From assembly GCA_025331445.1 (NCBI GenBank), contig JAIWNE010000045.1, forward strand, positions 170,286-234,285: a stretch of 64,000 bases of DNA. Direction: 5' to 3'. Below, piece by piece: positions 33,965 to 45,635 of this stretch. Made by a program: the position numbers and the translations under genes. The notes beneath the pieces were generated by a model. That model saw only the letters and a list, made by a program, of their open reading frames with translations. It was not told the DNA's origin and did no database searches. Numbering within the stretch: position 1 is the first letter of the stretch; the number at the start of each line of letters is the position of its first letter. The DNA is from Blakeslea trispora. Its lineage: Eukaryota > Mucoromycota > Mucoromycetes > Mucorales > Choanephoraceae.

Positions 33965-34151
33965 TGTGGTTATATATAATAATTAAATTAAAAAAAATTA
34001 GGTTGTTGATGCAGACTGTTCAGCGATACAAGATCTAGCGAAGAGTTGTAAAATTGAAGCAGGACTTGCTGTTATAAGAAAGAGGTGATACAATGATAAA
34101 GAGAAAAAAAAAGTTAAGATGAAGAAAATAAAATGAATTGAATGTAGCTTG

Positions 34152-34159
34152 TATTTATA
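34152..34159 (-). promoter_or_regulatory. TATA-like element upstream of PMA1
   Basis: TATAAATA on the minus strand, about 190 bp before the PMA1 start codon, followed by a leader rich in pyrimidines on that strand. The distance would imply a 5' UTR of about 150 nt. Confidence 0.4.
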
Positions 34160-34530
34160 TTGAAAATTTTTCTTAGTTTGTCTAATCAGAAAGAAGAGAT
34201 AAAGGAGATCGAAATTTGGTTGGTGTAGCACTTGGAACAATCCGAACAGGGGGTTTTATTTTTCCTTTGTAAAACTAACAGAGGGATTGACGAAACATTT
34301 TGTTTACAATACCTAAACTGTATAGGATACCAACCAATTTAAAGCGGCGACTTATAAGCTTTTCTTAATCCAATCGCATCTGACTATCCCCGCAACTTTC
34401 TTTAGCCTGTGTTGTGTAACGTTTTGATTTTCCCATCCGAAATTGATTCGTTCGAGTTACACCAATCCCCGAAATAGATTCTACATTGACTAAAAGAAGA
34501 ATAAAGGGTGCTTCTATTAAGCTCAAACTG

Positions 34531-34702
34531 TACTAACAGAATAAGCAAAACGATATCCAATCAAAACCATCAAGATTCAGTCAGGGCCTAGTAAGGACAA
34601 ACAAAAGTAAACGTAAAATTGCTTAGACTTATTATTCCGATTGGGCAGTCGTGACGTACGGCTAATTTATCAACCATCTGTATTCAGCAAACACGCATCA
34701 TC
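34531..34702 (-). repeat. Inverted repeat arm 1 (PMA1 side)
   Basis: Its reverse complement matches arm 2 at 35876-36036. The best block is 22 identical bases (34657-34678), then further patches containing TAGGCCCTGA, TGATTGGAT and TTATTCTGT in the same order. Identity is patchy, so the duplication is old. Read in the direction of PMA1 it has the same orientation as arm 2 read toward QNG1. Confidence 0.75.
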
Positions 34703-35875
34703 AACGAACACAATATATATTTGTATAAGTCTATTGGTAAGAAAAAAAAAAAAGGACAGTGACTCCCTAAATTGGTATCTAAGGTCATTCGTTTCAATTT
34801 CCCTTTCTGTAAATTAACAATAGGTTATATCCTTGCTTCTGCTTCTGATCTTATAGAGAAAAGCAAAGAAATAAAACGTCTTTTGCTTTTGAAAACAACA
34901 TTGCACAGACCAAGAAAATAAGTAGTACAAAGGACGATAACCTGAAAGAAGCAAGTAGAAAAAGGAATGAGATCATCGCAAGTGGAGAAAAATACACCAT
35001 TTTCGGAAAAAGGTTACGCACGCAAAAAAATTTAAGTTACGTTTGTAAAAAAAAAAAAAAAAAAAAAAATAGGAAATTGGAAATTAGGAATTGCACAGCA
35101 ATGTACTTCCCAAGAGGCTTCTCGTTTAAACATACATGTAGCTTTAATTTACAATAGCAACATAGTATGAGTAAACTCTTCAAGTAGCCGCAAATAAAAG
35201 CATTGACTACTTTCAGAGCAAAAAAGCTTCTTTCTTGGTGAGCTTCTCTCTTTTTCTCCTTCCATCTTGCTCTTAATCGCAGAGTAGAATCACTCAATAC
35301 AATTGAGTCTAGGAAAATATGATAGAAACTGCACAGATTCACATCTTTGGCTAAGAAATAGCTTTTCGATCTGATCCGAGACATGTATTAACGTCACTTG
35401 TGACAAGATGATGACTTTTGAACTGCTCGTGTTAAGTATATAGCTTATTTAAGGTACAACAAAGGGCTCTCTTTGTCAAACAATTGTGAATGGTAATAAT
35501 ACACATCCTACTCAAGCAAGTATTGATAGATTTAGGAGCTACCTTGTTTTCAGTGTATGTTTATGTAGATTAGAATGGACAATGCAAAGAGATACAATAA
35601 CAAAGCCTAGTGTGGACCTTTTAACAATGAGTTTTTTTTTTAGCTTTTAGTATGTATTCTAAAATATAAGGAAAGAAGAAATTTTTCGCTTGTGTCAGCT
35701 TTCAAAATATCTTACCACTCAAACTTACATCTTGAGAAGGTTGGAAATAGATGCATTAGATAGGAATTGACATACGGATAATGCAATTTGCAATGAGTTC
35801 GATTCATTTCAGCCAGCAGCGCTGTAATTGCATTTGAGTTACCAGTCTATCTGGGAGGGACATACTCTATCAAAC

Positions 35876-36036
35876 ACTCATCATCCATATGTGTTTGGTG
35901 AATAAAGATGGTTGATAAATTAGCCGTAAGTCACAACTGCTTAATTGGGGGGTAATGAGGTTTTCGGTGTTTGCTAGGCCCTGATTAAATTCTTAACCAT
36001 CCTGATTGGATGTTTTTCTGTTTATTCTGTATGGTA
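35876..36036 (+). repeat. Inverted repeat arm 2 (QNG1 side)
   Basis: The partner of arm 1; the identical 22-base core is 35907-35928. It ends about 130 bp before the QNG1 start codon. The arms are about 1.2 kb apart. No target duplication or transposase is seen, so it could be the ends of a decayed element, two copies of one solo element, or a duplicated promoter block. Confidence 0.75.
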
Positions 36037-36165
36037 CCTTTTCGTGATTTGTTTAAAATTCTTTTATTCGTTTTGATTCCCGCATGTCAATTTTGAGACT
36101 AATGACTGCTTTAAAAAATTTTATTCTTTCGCCATTTTTTCTTAACTGACCAAACCATCTTTAGT

Positions 36166-37659
36166 ATGCCTTCAGTAGAGAACAAAGTACTGAATAGTGC
36201 AAAATTCATTGCAGAGGTAGAAGAAAAAGAAAGAAGATTAGAATTAAGCTTATTTGGTGGTTACATGTCTAACATATAAGGAAAACGTAGCATAGTGACC
36301 ACGTTACAATACCTAAAGAAAACTTAGATAATGCTGCTCAGACGGTACGTATTGTGTTATAGTGATTGTTTTACTTTATGAAACATTGAATAATAAAACA
36401 ATAATAAAAGATATTACACAACATGAAAATAAGAAAATATAGTACGGCTACTTGGAATGAGCACCCACTTCATCCAAAGACAGTAGATTGTCACACTGTT
36501 GATTGGTTAGAGAGATAGACACAGAAAGAGAGAAGCGAATACTAAGCATTTTTTTTTGCCATTTTTAGGATTTTCCTTATTGATCTACTGAATTTTTCTT
36601 TCTGGAGTGATCTCGATGTTTCCGATAAGAAGACACCTCATCCAGACAGATATGCAGTGATCTATAATGGCCAGCCTTATACTGGCTATTGGTCTCTATG
36701 TGCTGCTATCAACCGAGGTAAGATTTATTTATGTTTTAATGGAAATCGGAGGTCCAGCTATTTATTAAATCATACAACAGCGTTGGATCACCAAATTCCT
36801 ATTACCAATCCAGCTTATTATGGAATAAAGGCGTCGGAAGATGAACTTGCTGAGATCTTCAAGTCGGATACTAAAGAGCAAGCACCAATGTTATCTGAAA
36901 GGATCAGAGTCATGAGGGAAGCTGGCAAGGTGTTGTGTGAGGTAAACAAATGTACTTTTTATTTGTCTTCTTAACTGACGAATGGTAACAGAAATTCGAC
37001 GGGTCATTTACAAACTGTATCGCACAAGCCAATCATTCCGCTCAAAAATTGCTGGATATTATCGTTACCAACTTTACTTCTTTCCAAGATATACATGAAT
37101 TTCACGGGAAAAAAGGTAACATTTTCCAGGCCTCTTTCCATCTCTCGTGCTCTATCTCTCCCATGATGATGCTCACTTTTTTTTTGTAACTAGTTTATGT
37201 TCTGAAGCGTGCACAAATTTTAATTGCTGACTTATGGTAATAATATCTATAAAAAGACAAAAAGGGGGAGAACAGACTATCTAACTCTTGTCGAATTATA
37301 CTAGGGCATGCTTCGATGGTCAAGGTTATGGCCAGTTTGATGACATTGACTCAATTACTATGTTTGCTGACTATAGAGTACCTCAAGCTTTATATCAGTT
37401 GGGATTGCTTCGTTATTCTTCTGAATTGATAGAGAAGCTTGAAAAGAGAACCTATTTCCCTTCAGGCTGTAAAGATGAAGTGGAGATTCGAGGTAATTCT
37501 ATTTGGGCTGTTGAATTGGTACGCCAGCGCATGCAAGAAATGGACTCTACCATTAAAATCAATGCCATTCTGATTGATTTCTACATTTGGGATATGGCTA
37601 AGGAAATACAAGATCAGATGACAGTGCCCACTCATTGCACTAGAAGCTGCTTTTATTAG
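36166..37659 (+). CDS. QNG1: Queuosine 5'-phosphate N-glycosylase/hydrolase (queuosine salvage, DUF2419)
   Basis: Eight exons: 36166-36216, 36291-36344, 36411-36505, 36569-36717, 36781-36941, 36992-37115, 37194-37236 and 37305-37659 (1032 nt, 343 aa, the same size as human QNG1). Phases agree at all seven introns; the third has a weak donor, GTTAGA. Family landmarks in order: SAKFIAEHSDHV, LLNFSFW, GYWSLCAAINRA, the ITNPAYY and ERIRVMREAGKVL stretch, KFDGSFTNC, KRAQILIADLW, SITMFADYRVPQ, VEIRGNSIW and a final CFY. The enzyme frees queuine from queuosine-5'-phosphate so it can be put into tRNA. Eukaryotes cannot make queuine and rely on salvage. It is divergent from PMA1. Confidence 0.93.
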
Positions 37660-38862
37660 GCAAAATAAAACGTTTCCTTTTTTTTCGCTGTTAACATCAT
37701 CATGATCATGAGTTTAATTTCGTCACGTTCTGGTCTTCATTGTCCTCCTATTATGTGCAATATAGCGTTCTTGAAATTCATGTGCTTCTTTTCTATACCA
37801 AGCTGTTCTCTTTTGTGCAATAATAAAAAAAACAAAGCAGTCTGCTTAAAATTACACCTGATAAAAGTATTACCGAGAAAGATCTATTTGATGTTTATAC
37901 AATTTAATCCCAGTAAGCCAAGGTCAAAAATGTTCAATGAAACACGTCAACACTTAAAACACAACAAGTACTACTCTATAATAGTCCAACCATTGGGTAC
38001 AATAAACTTGGTCATGCATGCGATTGAGTTACGCAAAAAGATAGAAAGACAAAGGCAGCTTCATTCAATCTGTTCTCTCTTTCTCCAAGAACATCTTGTA
38101 TATTAAATTTGATTGTACGTAGATTTAAAGTGATACGCGGGATAAGAAAAAAAAAGAGGGGAGTAATTTGAGTCTTATCTTGTCTTGCTCCTTCATCTGA
38201 TAAGCATTGATCTGAGCTGAAAAGAACCTTTCGAGTTCTCTCGCCAAATGCACTCATCCTAATTTGTTTTAATAAGAAAATCACAAGGTGTCAACAAACA
38301 AAGCTGACACGTTGCGACATTAATCAACTGCCTCAGATTAGATAACATTTCATCTTTTAAACCAGTGACTAAAGATGAGCTAATTTTTGTTTAAAGCGAG
38401 GGATATTTTGTTCGGTCTGTTTTTTATTTGTGTCTGTTTTCGACTATCGTTACGTCGAATAATGCCTCTATGAACATTGAATGGAAATCTCTCGTAATGC
38501 TCTTGTCAACTGGAAACAAGTATCTTGTTTACTATTGTGCAACTTTAGAAAAAATAATCCTTGAAACTCAAAAAAGAAACATGAACTCTTTATTGATTCG
38601 TGTCAAATGCTTACTTTACAATCGGTTAATGTTTTACCATTTATCAGGCAATACAAATTCCCTTTTCTTTTTTCCTTAAAGGATAAAAGTAACCAATGAC
38701 TAAGAATTAGCTAATTCGTTTCAAATGAAGCGGTTTTATTTTCTCTATTCAATGAACTCATAGGTAAAAAAAAAGAAGAAGAATTTATTGCTAGTTGTAT
38801 TTACAGTCTATATGTTCAAGGGGAGGGGGTAAAGTCGAGTATTTATAAGAGCAAATAAAGTT
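37660..38862. other. Convergent intergenic region
   Basis: 1.2 kb between QNG1 and ORC3 3' ends. A 134-codon ORF (37702-38106) is rich in Ile, Leu, Cys and Lys, has no recognisable domain and starts in the probable 3' UTR; I do not call it a gene. No repeat or RNA gene is seen. Confidence 0.45.
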
Positions 38863-41800
38863 TTAAATGTTTGACCAAGTCAAACGAATAACATGGTCAG
38901 TCTTGCGTTGAGTAGGTTTGATAAAACCCAAGAACTGTAGCTCAGCAACGGATCGAATAAATCGTGCTCTAGTAAACAGTAGAATATCAGTAAGAGAAAT
39001 GCTTCTCCACCCAATTGTACAACAGTTAAACTTACTGCACTTCATTCTTCAAAAGAAACTTCTTGCCAACAGGTCGGTTTTCTCGTTCAACAAAGGATTC
39101 AAAGGCAACATACCAATCATACAAGTTAATCATTCGACCACATTCTAAATAGAGTTTATAGAGAATACAGCTATCAGGCTCAGAAGGAAGAATTTGATCT
39201 GATTTCTCAGTTGAACAACAAGGACAATTGGTATAATGTTGTGGCTGTGTTAAAGCAGTTTGTACAGAGGCTCTTGGTTGAGGTGCAAATGACTTTTTTT
39301 TTAAAAAAAAAAGAGCCTGTATCAGTTATATGTAATCAGAGCGGATCATCTATAACTCACCTTTTCGTGTAATGCCACATTTGTGTAATACACAATTTCA
39401 TATAGAGGGAGTGTATTATAAGGTCTTAAATAATGACTAATAAAGGAGAAAATAAAGAGTTCAGTCTCAGTAATATGTCTATCTCATTCACTTTACTTGA
39501 TTGTCTTCTCTATCCAGTCAGCTATACTCATGGCAATCTTGGATGCTTCTGTGCCCTTTCTCTTGATGTGCTCAATAGACTGAGTTTGTACTTTCTTGGC
39601 TGTCTCTGTATGTCTACCTCCACCATCATCTTCAGGCAAGACCATACCTTCTAATCGCTTAGCCTTACGCTCCATACGTGCTGTGTAGCTATCATCAGCA
39701 TCTGCCAAAGCTTGATAACGTTCTTCCCATAACGTGATTTGCTCCAGGACAGATTGGTTGATGTCTTGGTAAATTGGTTGGTCTACTAATTGACGCCATT
39801 CCATCAGCAACTGGCCTGTATGTTCCTCATCCATCTTTCGTACCAAATTGGCTATCAAATGAACTGTCTTTTGGGTCTCATCTGTATCATTCGTGGCTCT
39901 TGTCTGAAGTGATTCAAGCAAAATGAGATGCCTTGATTTGCGTAGAGCAGTAAATCGTGGAAATTGTGCTTGAAGTAGGACAATCAGATTGAAGCCGAGT
40001 CTGAACTGCTTTTGATACGTTTTGATTTCACTTAATAAACGAGGAACTGTCTCGACAAGCAAGGTATGATCATCTTCAAGTAAACGTAGTGCTTGTTTGG
40101 GATCTGTTGGTACCAATGACTCGACGTAATTTCTGAATGAATTCAGCATTCGAATACGCGTTACGTGATGGTCAATGAGTAAATCATCATCAAGCCAGCT
40201 TTGAACTGTCTGCTGCATGTCTTGTTGGTTTTTGTCAAGCAATGCGAGAAAGATAGAAAGTGGATTACCATAGTATTGGTGCATTAAGGCATACTACGAT
40301 AGATTTATGAAGTGGTTTCTTGACAACAATTGTTTTTCTTTTTTCTTACCTTAAGACTGGCAGTAACTTTACTAATTGAAAAATCATAAAGATAAAACCG
40401 ATCAAGCAAAAACTTGTAAGGTCGAGCACCAAATTTTAAAGTGTCTGTTGAATCAAGAAATAGCTATTAAAAGCGAGAGATGAGATCAAGCGTAAGAAAA
40501 GAAATCATCACTGTTTACTTGCCTGTTCAAGAATACGCTTAAACCAAACTTCACTTAGTTCTAATCTAAACTTTTCAATCCTTAATAATCCAATGGTAGC
40601 CTTTGTAAGAGATTGATGTAGAATTTCGGTTGAAGTAGCAATACCTATAAGGCAGATAATAGGTAGGTGTTGTCGATAGTTACTAGTAGGTTTTGTTGTG
40701 AGTAGAGAATTTTTAAACCATGTACTACAGTATATAGAACTACCTGCAAATAGTAAAGAAGTCTTGAAGAACACCAGGCTCAAACGATTCAAAGTCCTGA
40801 AGAATGATCACCAAATTAGGCTGTTTCTGATAATAACGTGCTGTATTCTTGTACCACCCTTCTAACAGTCGCATATCGTAAGGCAAGCATTTGGTAGGCT
40901 TTACAGTTGTTTTTGTACCAAAGTGATAGCCTGAATTGATCTGTGGTGTCTATAGTGTATAGGTGTGTGTGTGAGAGTTTAGTTTGCTTCCTTTCTTGTC
41001 AAACTTACGGTATGAATCAAATCATCATCGTCTAAATCCCCTTCTTCCCCTTCTTCTTCTTCTTGTTCATACATATGAGCATCAACTTGGCCTCTAGAAG
41101 GAATGCTCATAAACTTTTCAATCATCACTTTCATCATGGCTTTAATGTTGGCACAATCTTTTGATTGCAATAAAATAACTAGATTGTCTCTTTTGCGTTG
41201 GTTCTCGATAGAAGGAGATTCGCTTAGTTTTGTTGCAATATGTTGAAACTGTTTGCCGTGATCTGGTGTATTGATGCCTGCAAACACAAGCCCTGTTGGT
41301 ATTTCATGGAAGGGCAGAGAGATGAGACTGATGGTAAGGTGGTTAGGGTTGATTAACTATGTGATTGCCTTTTATTTACCTGTCTTTTGAACCATGTTCT
41401 TTATCCACAAAATGACAGATTTTTTGAACAGCATTCTCGTTCATATCTAACAAGGTATTCTAATTGTAGAAAAAGTCAATAACTTGAGCAAAATGGCTTA
41501 TTGCCTATCCATATTACATGAATTCTAGTTTCGATTCTAATCCAGGCTGATTCAAATGATTGCTTTCTATAAAGCATGGTTGGATAAGGTTCCTGTCCAT
41601 TAAGTAACTGCTCAAATCCATTGTGTAAGATAGAGTCATTCTGGTCACTGTCTGATAAGTCCATGAGTTACTTTTATTCTTTATTGATTTTTGTCTATTA
41701 TTTACCTGTGGTTTTGCTTCTCTTTGTTGTTATGGTTGATCGACTTGAAGAAGAAGAAGATCGCTTTTTAGGTGGTAGAACCAAGAAGCAACCCTTTTTT

Positions 41801-41940
41801 TTTTATAAGAAAAAAAAACAAAACTAGGTTAGATCTCGCTTCATTACGTGTAGATCTACAATTACTTCGGAAATAGAGTCAAGCTTATCTCTGACTAAAG
41901 CAGAAGAAGAAGAGCCATCAGCAGCTGAAGTCGCGACCAT
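38863..41940 (-). CDS. ORC3: Origin recognition complex subunit 3
   Basis: Twelve exons: 41940-41866, 41793-41706, 41651-41518, 41459-41380, 41327-41009, 40949-40744, 40682-40523, 40463-40350, 40293-39497, 39436-39361, 39292-39036 and 38968-38863 (2412 nt, 803 aa). The second exon carries the family N-terminal signature ([11 protein letters not shown]). Later landmarks are [75 protein letters not shown], the [15 protein letters not shown] block and the C-terminal winged helix ([20 protein letters not shown]). An acidic Glu/Asp insert lies in exon 5. The seventh intron has a GC donor (CAG/GCAAGT). ORC3 is part of the six-subunit complex that marks replication origins and loads MCM. Exons 1-3 are less certain than the rest but keep phase and restore the N-terminus. 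Confidence 0.9.
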
Positions 41941-42405
41941 ATCTTGATCTAAAGAAGCTGTGTTTTTTAAGAAAAAAAGAGAGAGAGAAAATCAATAGAG
42001 AGGTCGCAAACAGGTAAAATTGAACTCCTCCTCATAATTGATTTGATTGGCTCGAAAGTACCATCTATGCTCAACGTTAAAGAGAAACGAAACGCACATT
42101 TGAAAAAAGCTATATTATGCTTACAACTAGACATTGGAGACAATCAATGCTACTCCAAAAGAAAAAAAATCAAAAAGGCTTACATGTTCTCTCTGTAAAA
42201 TGTACACGTTTCTTCTCCCCTTAAGAAAAAAAAAGAGATGTTATTCATATGTTTCCAAGTGACAAATGATAGAATCTCTTTTAAATAATGCTCAGCAGTA
42301 TCTCGGCAATATAAATGCATGGCAACAACTCGATTCCATTATGGCTTCAATGCCAAGTCTTTCTCGCTTGCTATTGATTCATGCCCATCACATACAAAGC
42401 ATGTG
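41941..42405. other. Intergenic region upstream of ORC3
   Basis: 465 bp, AT-rich, with short purine runs (A8-A9, GAGAGAGA). No gene, TATA box or RNA is seen. The second 300-bp repeat copy follows. Confidence 0.45.
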
Positions 42406-42704
42406 AGAGCAGATACTTTGGGTGTCCCTGAGTTTTAATAGAGACACCCAAGTTACTTGTGTGGAAAATACAATTTACACTTCTGAACTGTTTAAGCTGT
42501 GCCATCCTCGTTTCTTCGTATTACAAGTTGTCACTCAAAATAACAATTTCTACACTGGCTACTTTGCAGCGAAATCATTTGATGGTGAGCATTCAGATAG
42601 TAGTGTACTTGAGTTATAGGATGAGAAGCTCGGTGACTTAACCAAGTGTAATAATGACATTGGTTGGACTCTAAAAAGAAGCATAAAACAAGTTATGCGA
42701 CTGT
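42406..42704 (+). repeat. Dispersed 300-bp repeat, copy 2
   Basis: The partner of 28081-28380. This copy keeps a 65-codon open frame (from 42422) with ordinary protein composition (ELFKLCHPRFFVLQ, NNNFYTGYFAAKSFDGE). A TAG at 42617 interrupts it, and the same frame then reads on for about 30 codons (KLGDLTKCNNDIGWTLKR) to a TAG just past the repeat end. This looks like a decayed coding exon. The hairpin TTGGGTGTC/GACACCCAA is retained at 42418-42451. It ends 183 bp before the MRPS33 start codon. Confidence 0.8.
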
Positions 42705-42887
42705 AGATAAAGTCCATCTTGCGATTTATTTCGTCTGGTGAAGGTAAAAAAAAATAAAAGAGTGACCACTTTTCTAGTTTTTGTGCACTCAAAGTATCCG
42801 ACAGCTCTGAGATTCGACGGGGGGTAAACTCAAGATCCGCCCCTTTCTCATTAATTTTTTCTTCTTCTTTACAGTAAGAGTGTTGAA

Positions 42888-43264
42888 ATGAGCCAGCCTG
42901 CATCACGATTAGCACAATTAACGCAACTCTCTTGCAAAGTCTTTTCTAATGTCTACAACCCAACAACAGCACGCACAGGCAACAAGATCTTGAGACAACG
43001 ATTGTTTGGATCTACTCTTACAGGCTACCATCCTCAAAAGCTTGTTCATTTCCGTGACATCCAAGCATTGTATCCTCAACTCGGCTTAGTTGACTTGGAA
43101 GAGAAAGAACGTCTTGATGAAATTGCTAGAAGAAAGAGAAGAGGAAAGGGTGCTCCCAAGAAGGGTAAGATCTACAAAGAAAAATGACATTTCATTCTAT
43201 CTTTGTACTCACTTATTGTTGACTTTTAGGTCAAGGCAAACGTGCTTCTAACAAGAAGAAATAA
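42888..43264 (+). CDS. MRPS33: Mitochondrial small-subunit ribosomal protein S33
   Basis: Two exons, 42888-43164 and 43230-43264 (312 nt, 103 aa), joined in phase 1 through a GTAAGA donor and TTTTAG acceptor. The order of features fits MRPS33/Rsm27: LSCKVFSNVYNPT, LFGSTLTGYHPQKLVHFRDI, the YPQLGLVDLEEKERLDE stretch and a very basic tail (RRKRRGKGAPKKG, KRASNKKK). It is a component of the 37S mitoribosome small subunit, and the N-terminus may serve as import signal. The promoter region overlaps or abuts the 300-bp repeat. Confidence 0.88.
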
Positions 43265-43378
43265 ACAAAAAAAAAGACAGTTCGACTAGATCAAGCATTT
43301 GTACATACACAGCTATTAAGAGAGAAAGGACAGAGCAAAACGAAAAAAAAAGAGTTTATGTGTCAATAAATTCTTTTT

Positions 43379-45056
43379 TTATTCTTTTGATTGAAAAGCT
43401 CTAAATTTACCATCCATATCATGCAGTTCATGTCTAGGCTTTTTTTCATGTTTAGCCATTAAGCGAGCATATCGTAGACCACATGCATTGCATAGACTAG
43501 AAGATGATGGGAAGTCTAGTTATCCTGTTTACTTCCCTCCTTGCTATTTTCTACACTTACGTTTTATGACCATTAGGACCACGTCTCCATTCAGGACTTG
43601 TACTTGTGTCGCAGTTCTTGCAACGCTTTTCATGAATACCGAATTTGCTTTGCCATATTCTCGGTAGAGAGGAAGGAGTAGGTTCTTGCTGAGTTTTGCT
43701 GCTCATACATGAGTGATGAGGCAGTGTGGGTTTATTTCTCTGTGATAACATGGGAGTTGAAATTGAACTTGAGATTTCTTTGTTTTTGACACCTGTCTTA
43801 TCTAGTTGACTAGATCTGATAAATAATAACAATAGGGTCAATATACATTTTTTTTTTGCTTGAAGATAAAAGGATGCTCTAATTTACATTGATCTATTAG
43901 GATATGAGCTATGATTGTCAAGACGCTCTGATGGATAATGAGATATGATCTGAAACAAGCTAAATGTGAGGGAGCCATAAACAATGACAATGAATTCCAC
44001 TTGACATGAATCAAAAGGTGGAATGAAATGAGTGGCTTTAGAATGGATAGGCTGTGTACAGGTAGTTTGGTTTGGTGTATCTTCATCTCTTCTACGTCGC
44101 TTTATTTCGTGAGTTGTGGTTTTATTGATCATGGAATGAATATGGTTCATAGAGCTGCTTTCGATCTGGTTTTGCAGATCAGTTGAATGACAAGCTATTA
44201 GTGGGTCTTGCTTATGAGTATCATATATTTGGAATAGCCACATTGAATGTAAAGTTGGAGCAATATGATACTGTTTCAAAACACTCTTTATGAAACTAAT
44301 TTCCTATGTGTTTAGAGGCAAAAAGGAAGTCAGGCGTCCTTCTTTTCTCTTTATAAAACAAAACAAAAAAAAAGACTCAAAATCAAACGTCTCTTTGTCT
44401 CTTACGCTTGAATTTAACTCTGGACTACCACAACAGTTGGAGTTATGGTTGTCTGTTTTGATGTGCTTAAAAAATCAATGTCATGTCAATAAGATAAGCT
44501 TACCTATAGAAAGCGTATGAAAGAATGTCAAGACAACCTTGTCAGTAGCAGTATACATCACCAAGTCAGTAACAGCCCAGTCAGTTGTACCATGGCTACC
44601 AGAAGAATTCTTAATGATCACACATGGGTCAATATAACTTGTTATCCAAGCTTTGTTTTCACTACAAAAGCGGAACAGGGTTGACTCAGGAATCATGCTT
44701 ACCTCTTGTATTTGCTTTTGTTGTCGAATGATCGATTGAATATCTAAAAAGCGACATCTAGAGTTTATTTCAGTAACCAAAAAAAAAAAAAAAAAAGAAA
44801 TGAATGATATTATTGCTAAAGCATTTCATCCTCTATACCTAGTTACTGCACCCGCCAAAGTCTTTTTACGTACAAAATTGGCTAAATCGATTGTCGCCAA
44901 GTAGAGTTCTTCAGGATGAATATGGTCAAATAATGATTGAGAAAACAAAATGTCTCCCACTGATGTATCGGAAGTCACCCAAATATTTCGAATATTGCTC
45001 GGTACATAAATGTAGTTGAACGTCTCAAGTGAAAGCAAAGCCCAATAGCACGACAT
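43379..45056 (-). CDS. White-collar 2-like PAS and GATA zinc-finger transcription factor
   Basis: Six exons: 45056-44839, 44757-44504, 44452-44406, 44303-43888, 43815-43561 and 43496-43379 (1308 nt, 435 aa). The N-terminal part is a PAS domain (ALLSLETFNYIYVPSNIRNI, LFDHIHPEEL, AGAVTRCRF, VVLTFFHTLSI). Then come a Cys pair (NSNCCG), a basic NLS-like stretch (KRRRRDED) and a C-terminal GATA finger, CKNCDTSTSPEWRRGPNGHK with LCNACGLRYARLM, split by an intron. This is the WC-2/MadB arrangement: in fungi WC-2 pairs with the LOV-bearing WC-1 to drive blue-light responses, and Mucorales have several WC-2 copies. Exon 3 (47 nt) rests on phase and an A-rich acceptor; an extra 5' exon cannot be ruled out. 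Confidence 0.87.
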
Positions 45057-45635
45057 AAAACAAATGAATCACTAAAGAAACAAAAGAGGAAAAAAAAGAA
45101 AAGAAAAAGGGAAACAAAAACAAAAGAAAAAACGACAACAAAACAAAAACAAAAAAAAGGGTTTGTGTAAAACTAAGCATACTCCCTTTGCGAAGTGACG
45201 ATACAGTTGATCCGTGCCCTTTTGATTGTTTCGAAATAGTTGATATTGAATACATGCATACACACTCACTCACAGAAAGGTTATTTGATTCATACTGTAC
45301 TATAATACATAAAACGACGCAGGGGGGGGGGGGGGAGACGCCAAAGAAAGATAAAATAAATGTCAATCGATTTATATCAAGGTTTGCGCAGTTGAGCAAG
45401 ATTTCAAGCTACATTACAGTTACCATAAATGAAAAAAAAAAGCGCAGTTATTCAAAAGGTTTGTAGTTGCTAGAGAAAAGTAACCAACTTTAATTTTTTC
45501 CAAAAGAAGAATCTCTCTTCTTTTAACCTCTATATAAAAAAAGTGTTTTCTATATTTACAAATGGAAGCGAAATTTATTAAATAATCATACAAAATATGA
45601 GTGTGTGCAAACGATAGAAGCAAGGGATATCAGCA
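45057..45635. other. Region between WC-2-like gene and STS1, with a G14 tract
   Basis: 579 bp. On the minus strand the part before the WC-2-like start is T-rich for about 90 nt, as in a fungal leader. A run of 14 G lies at 45322-45335. The ORFs here are low-complexity products of the T-rich tract. Confidence 0.5.

Larger units (their letters stand above)
33965..36165. other. Divergent PMA1/QNG1 intergenic region with inverted repeat
   Basis: 2.2 kb with no supported ORF. It holds an inverted repeat (arms listed separately), a 22-24 base A tract at 35048-35070 and a TATA-like element on the PMA1 side. The remainder is AT-rich and featureless by eye. Confidence 0.6.

Noticed and set aside
37702..38106. 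134-codon ORF after QNG1
   Set aside because: It begins in the probable 3' UTR, has biased composition and no domain.
44700..44780. RCRFLD in the WC-2-like protein read as a LOV photoreceptor core
   Set aside because: The LOV signature has GxNCRFLQ at a different place in the PAS fold. Here the segment follows the HPEE block as in flavin-free WC-2 PAS domains.
45025..45399. Phe/Leu-rich 124-codon ORF upstream of the WC-2-like gene
   Set aside because: It is a translated T-rich leader tract.
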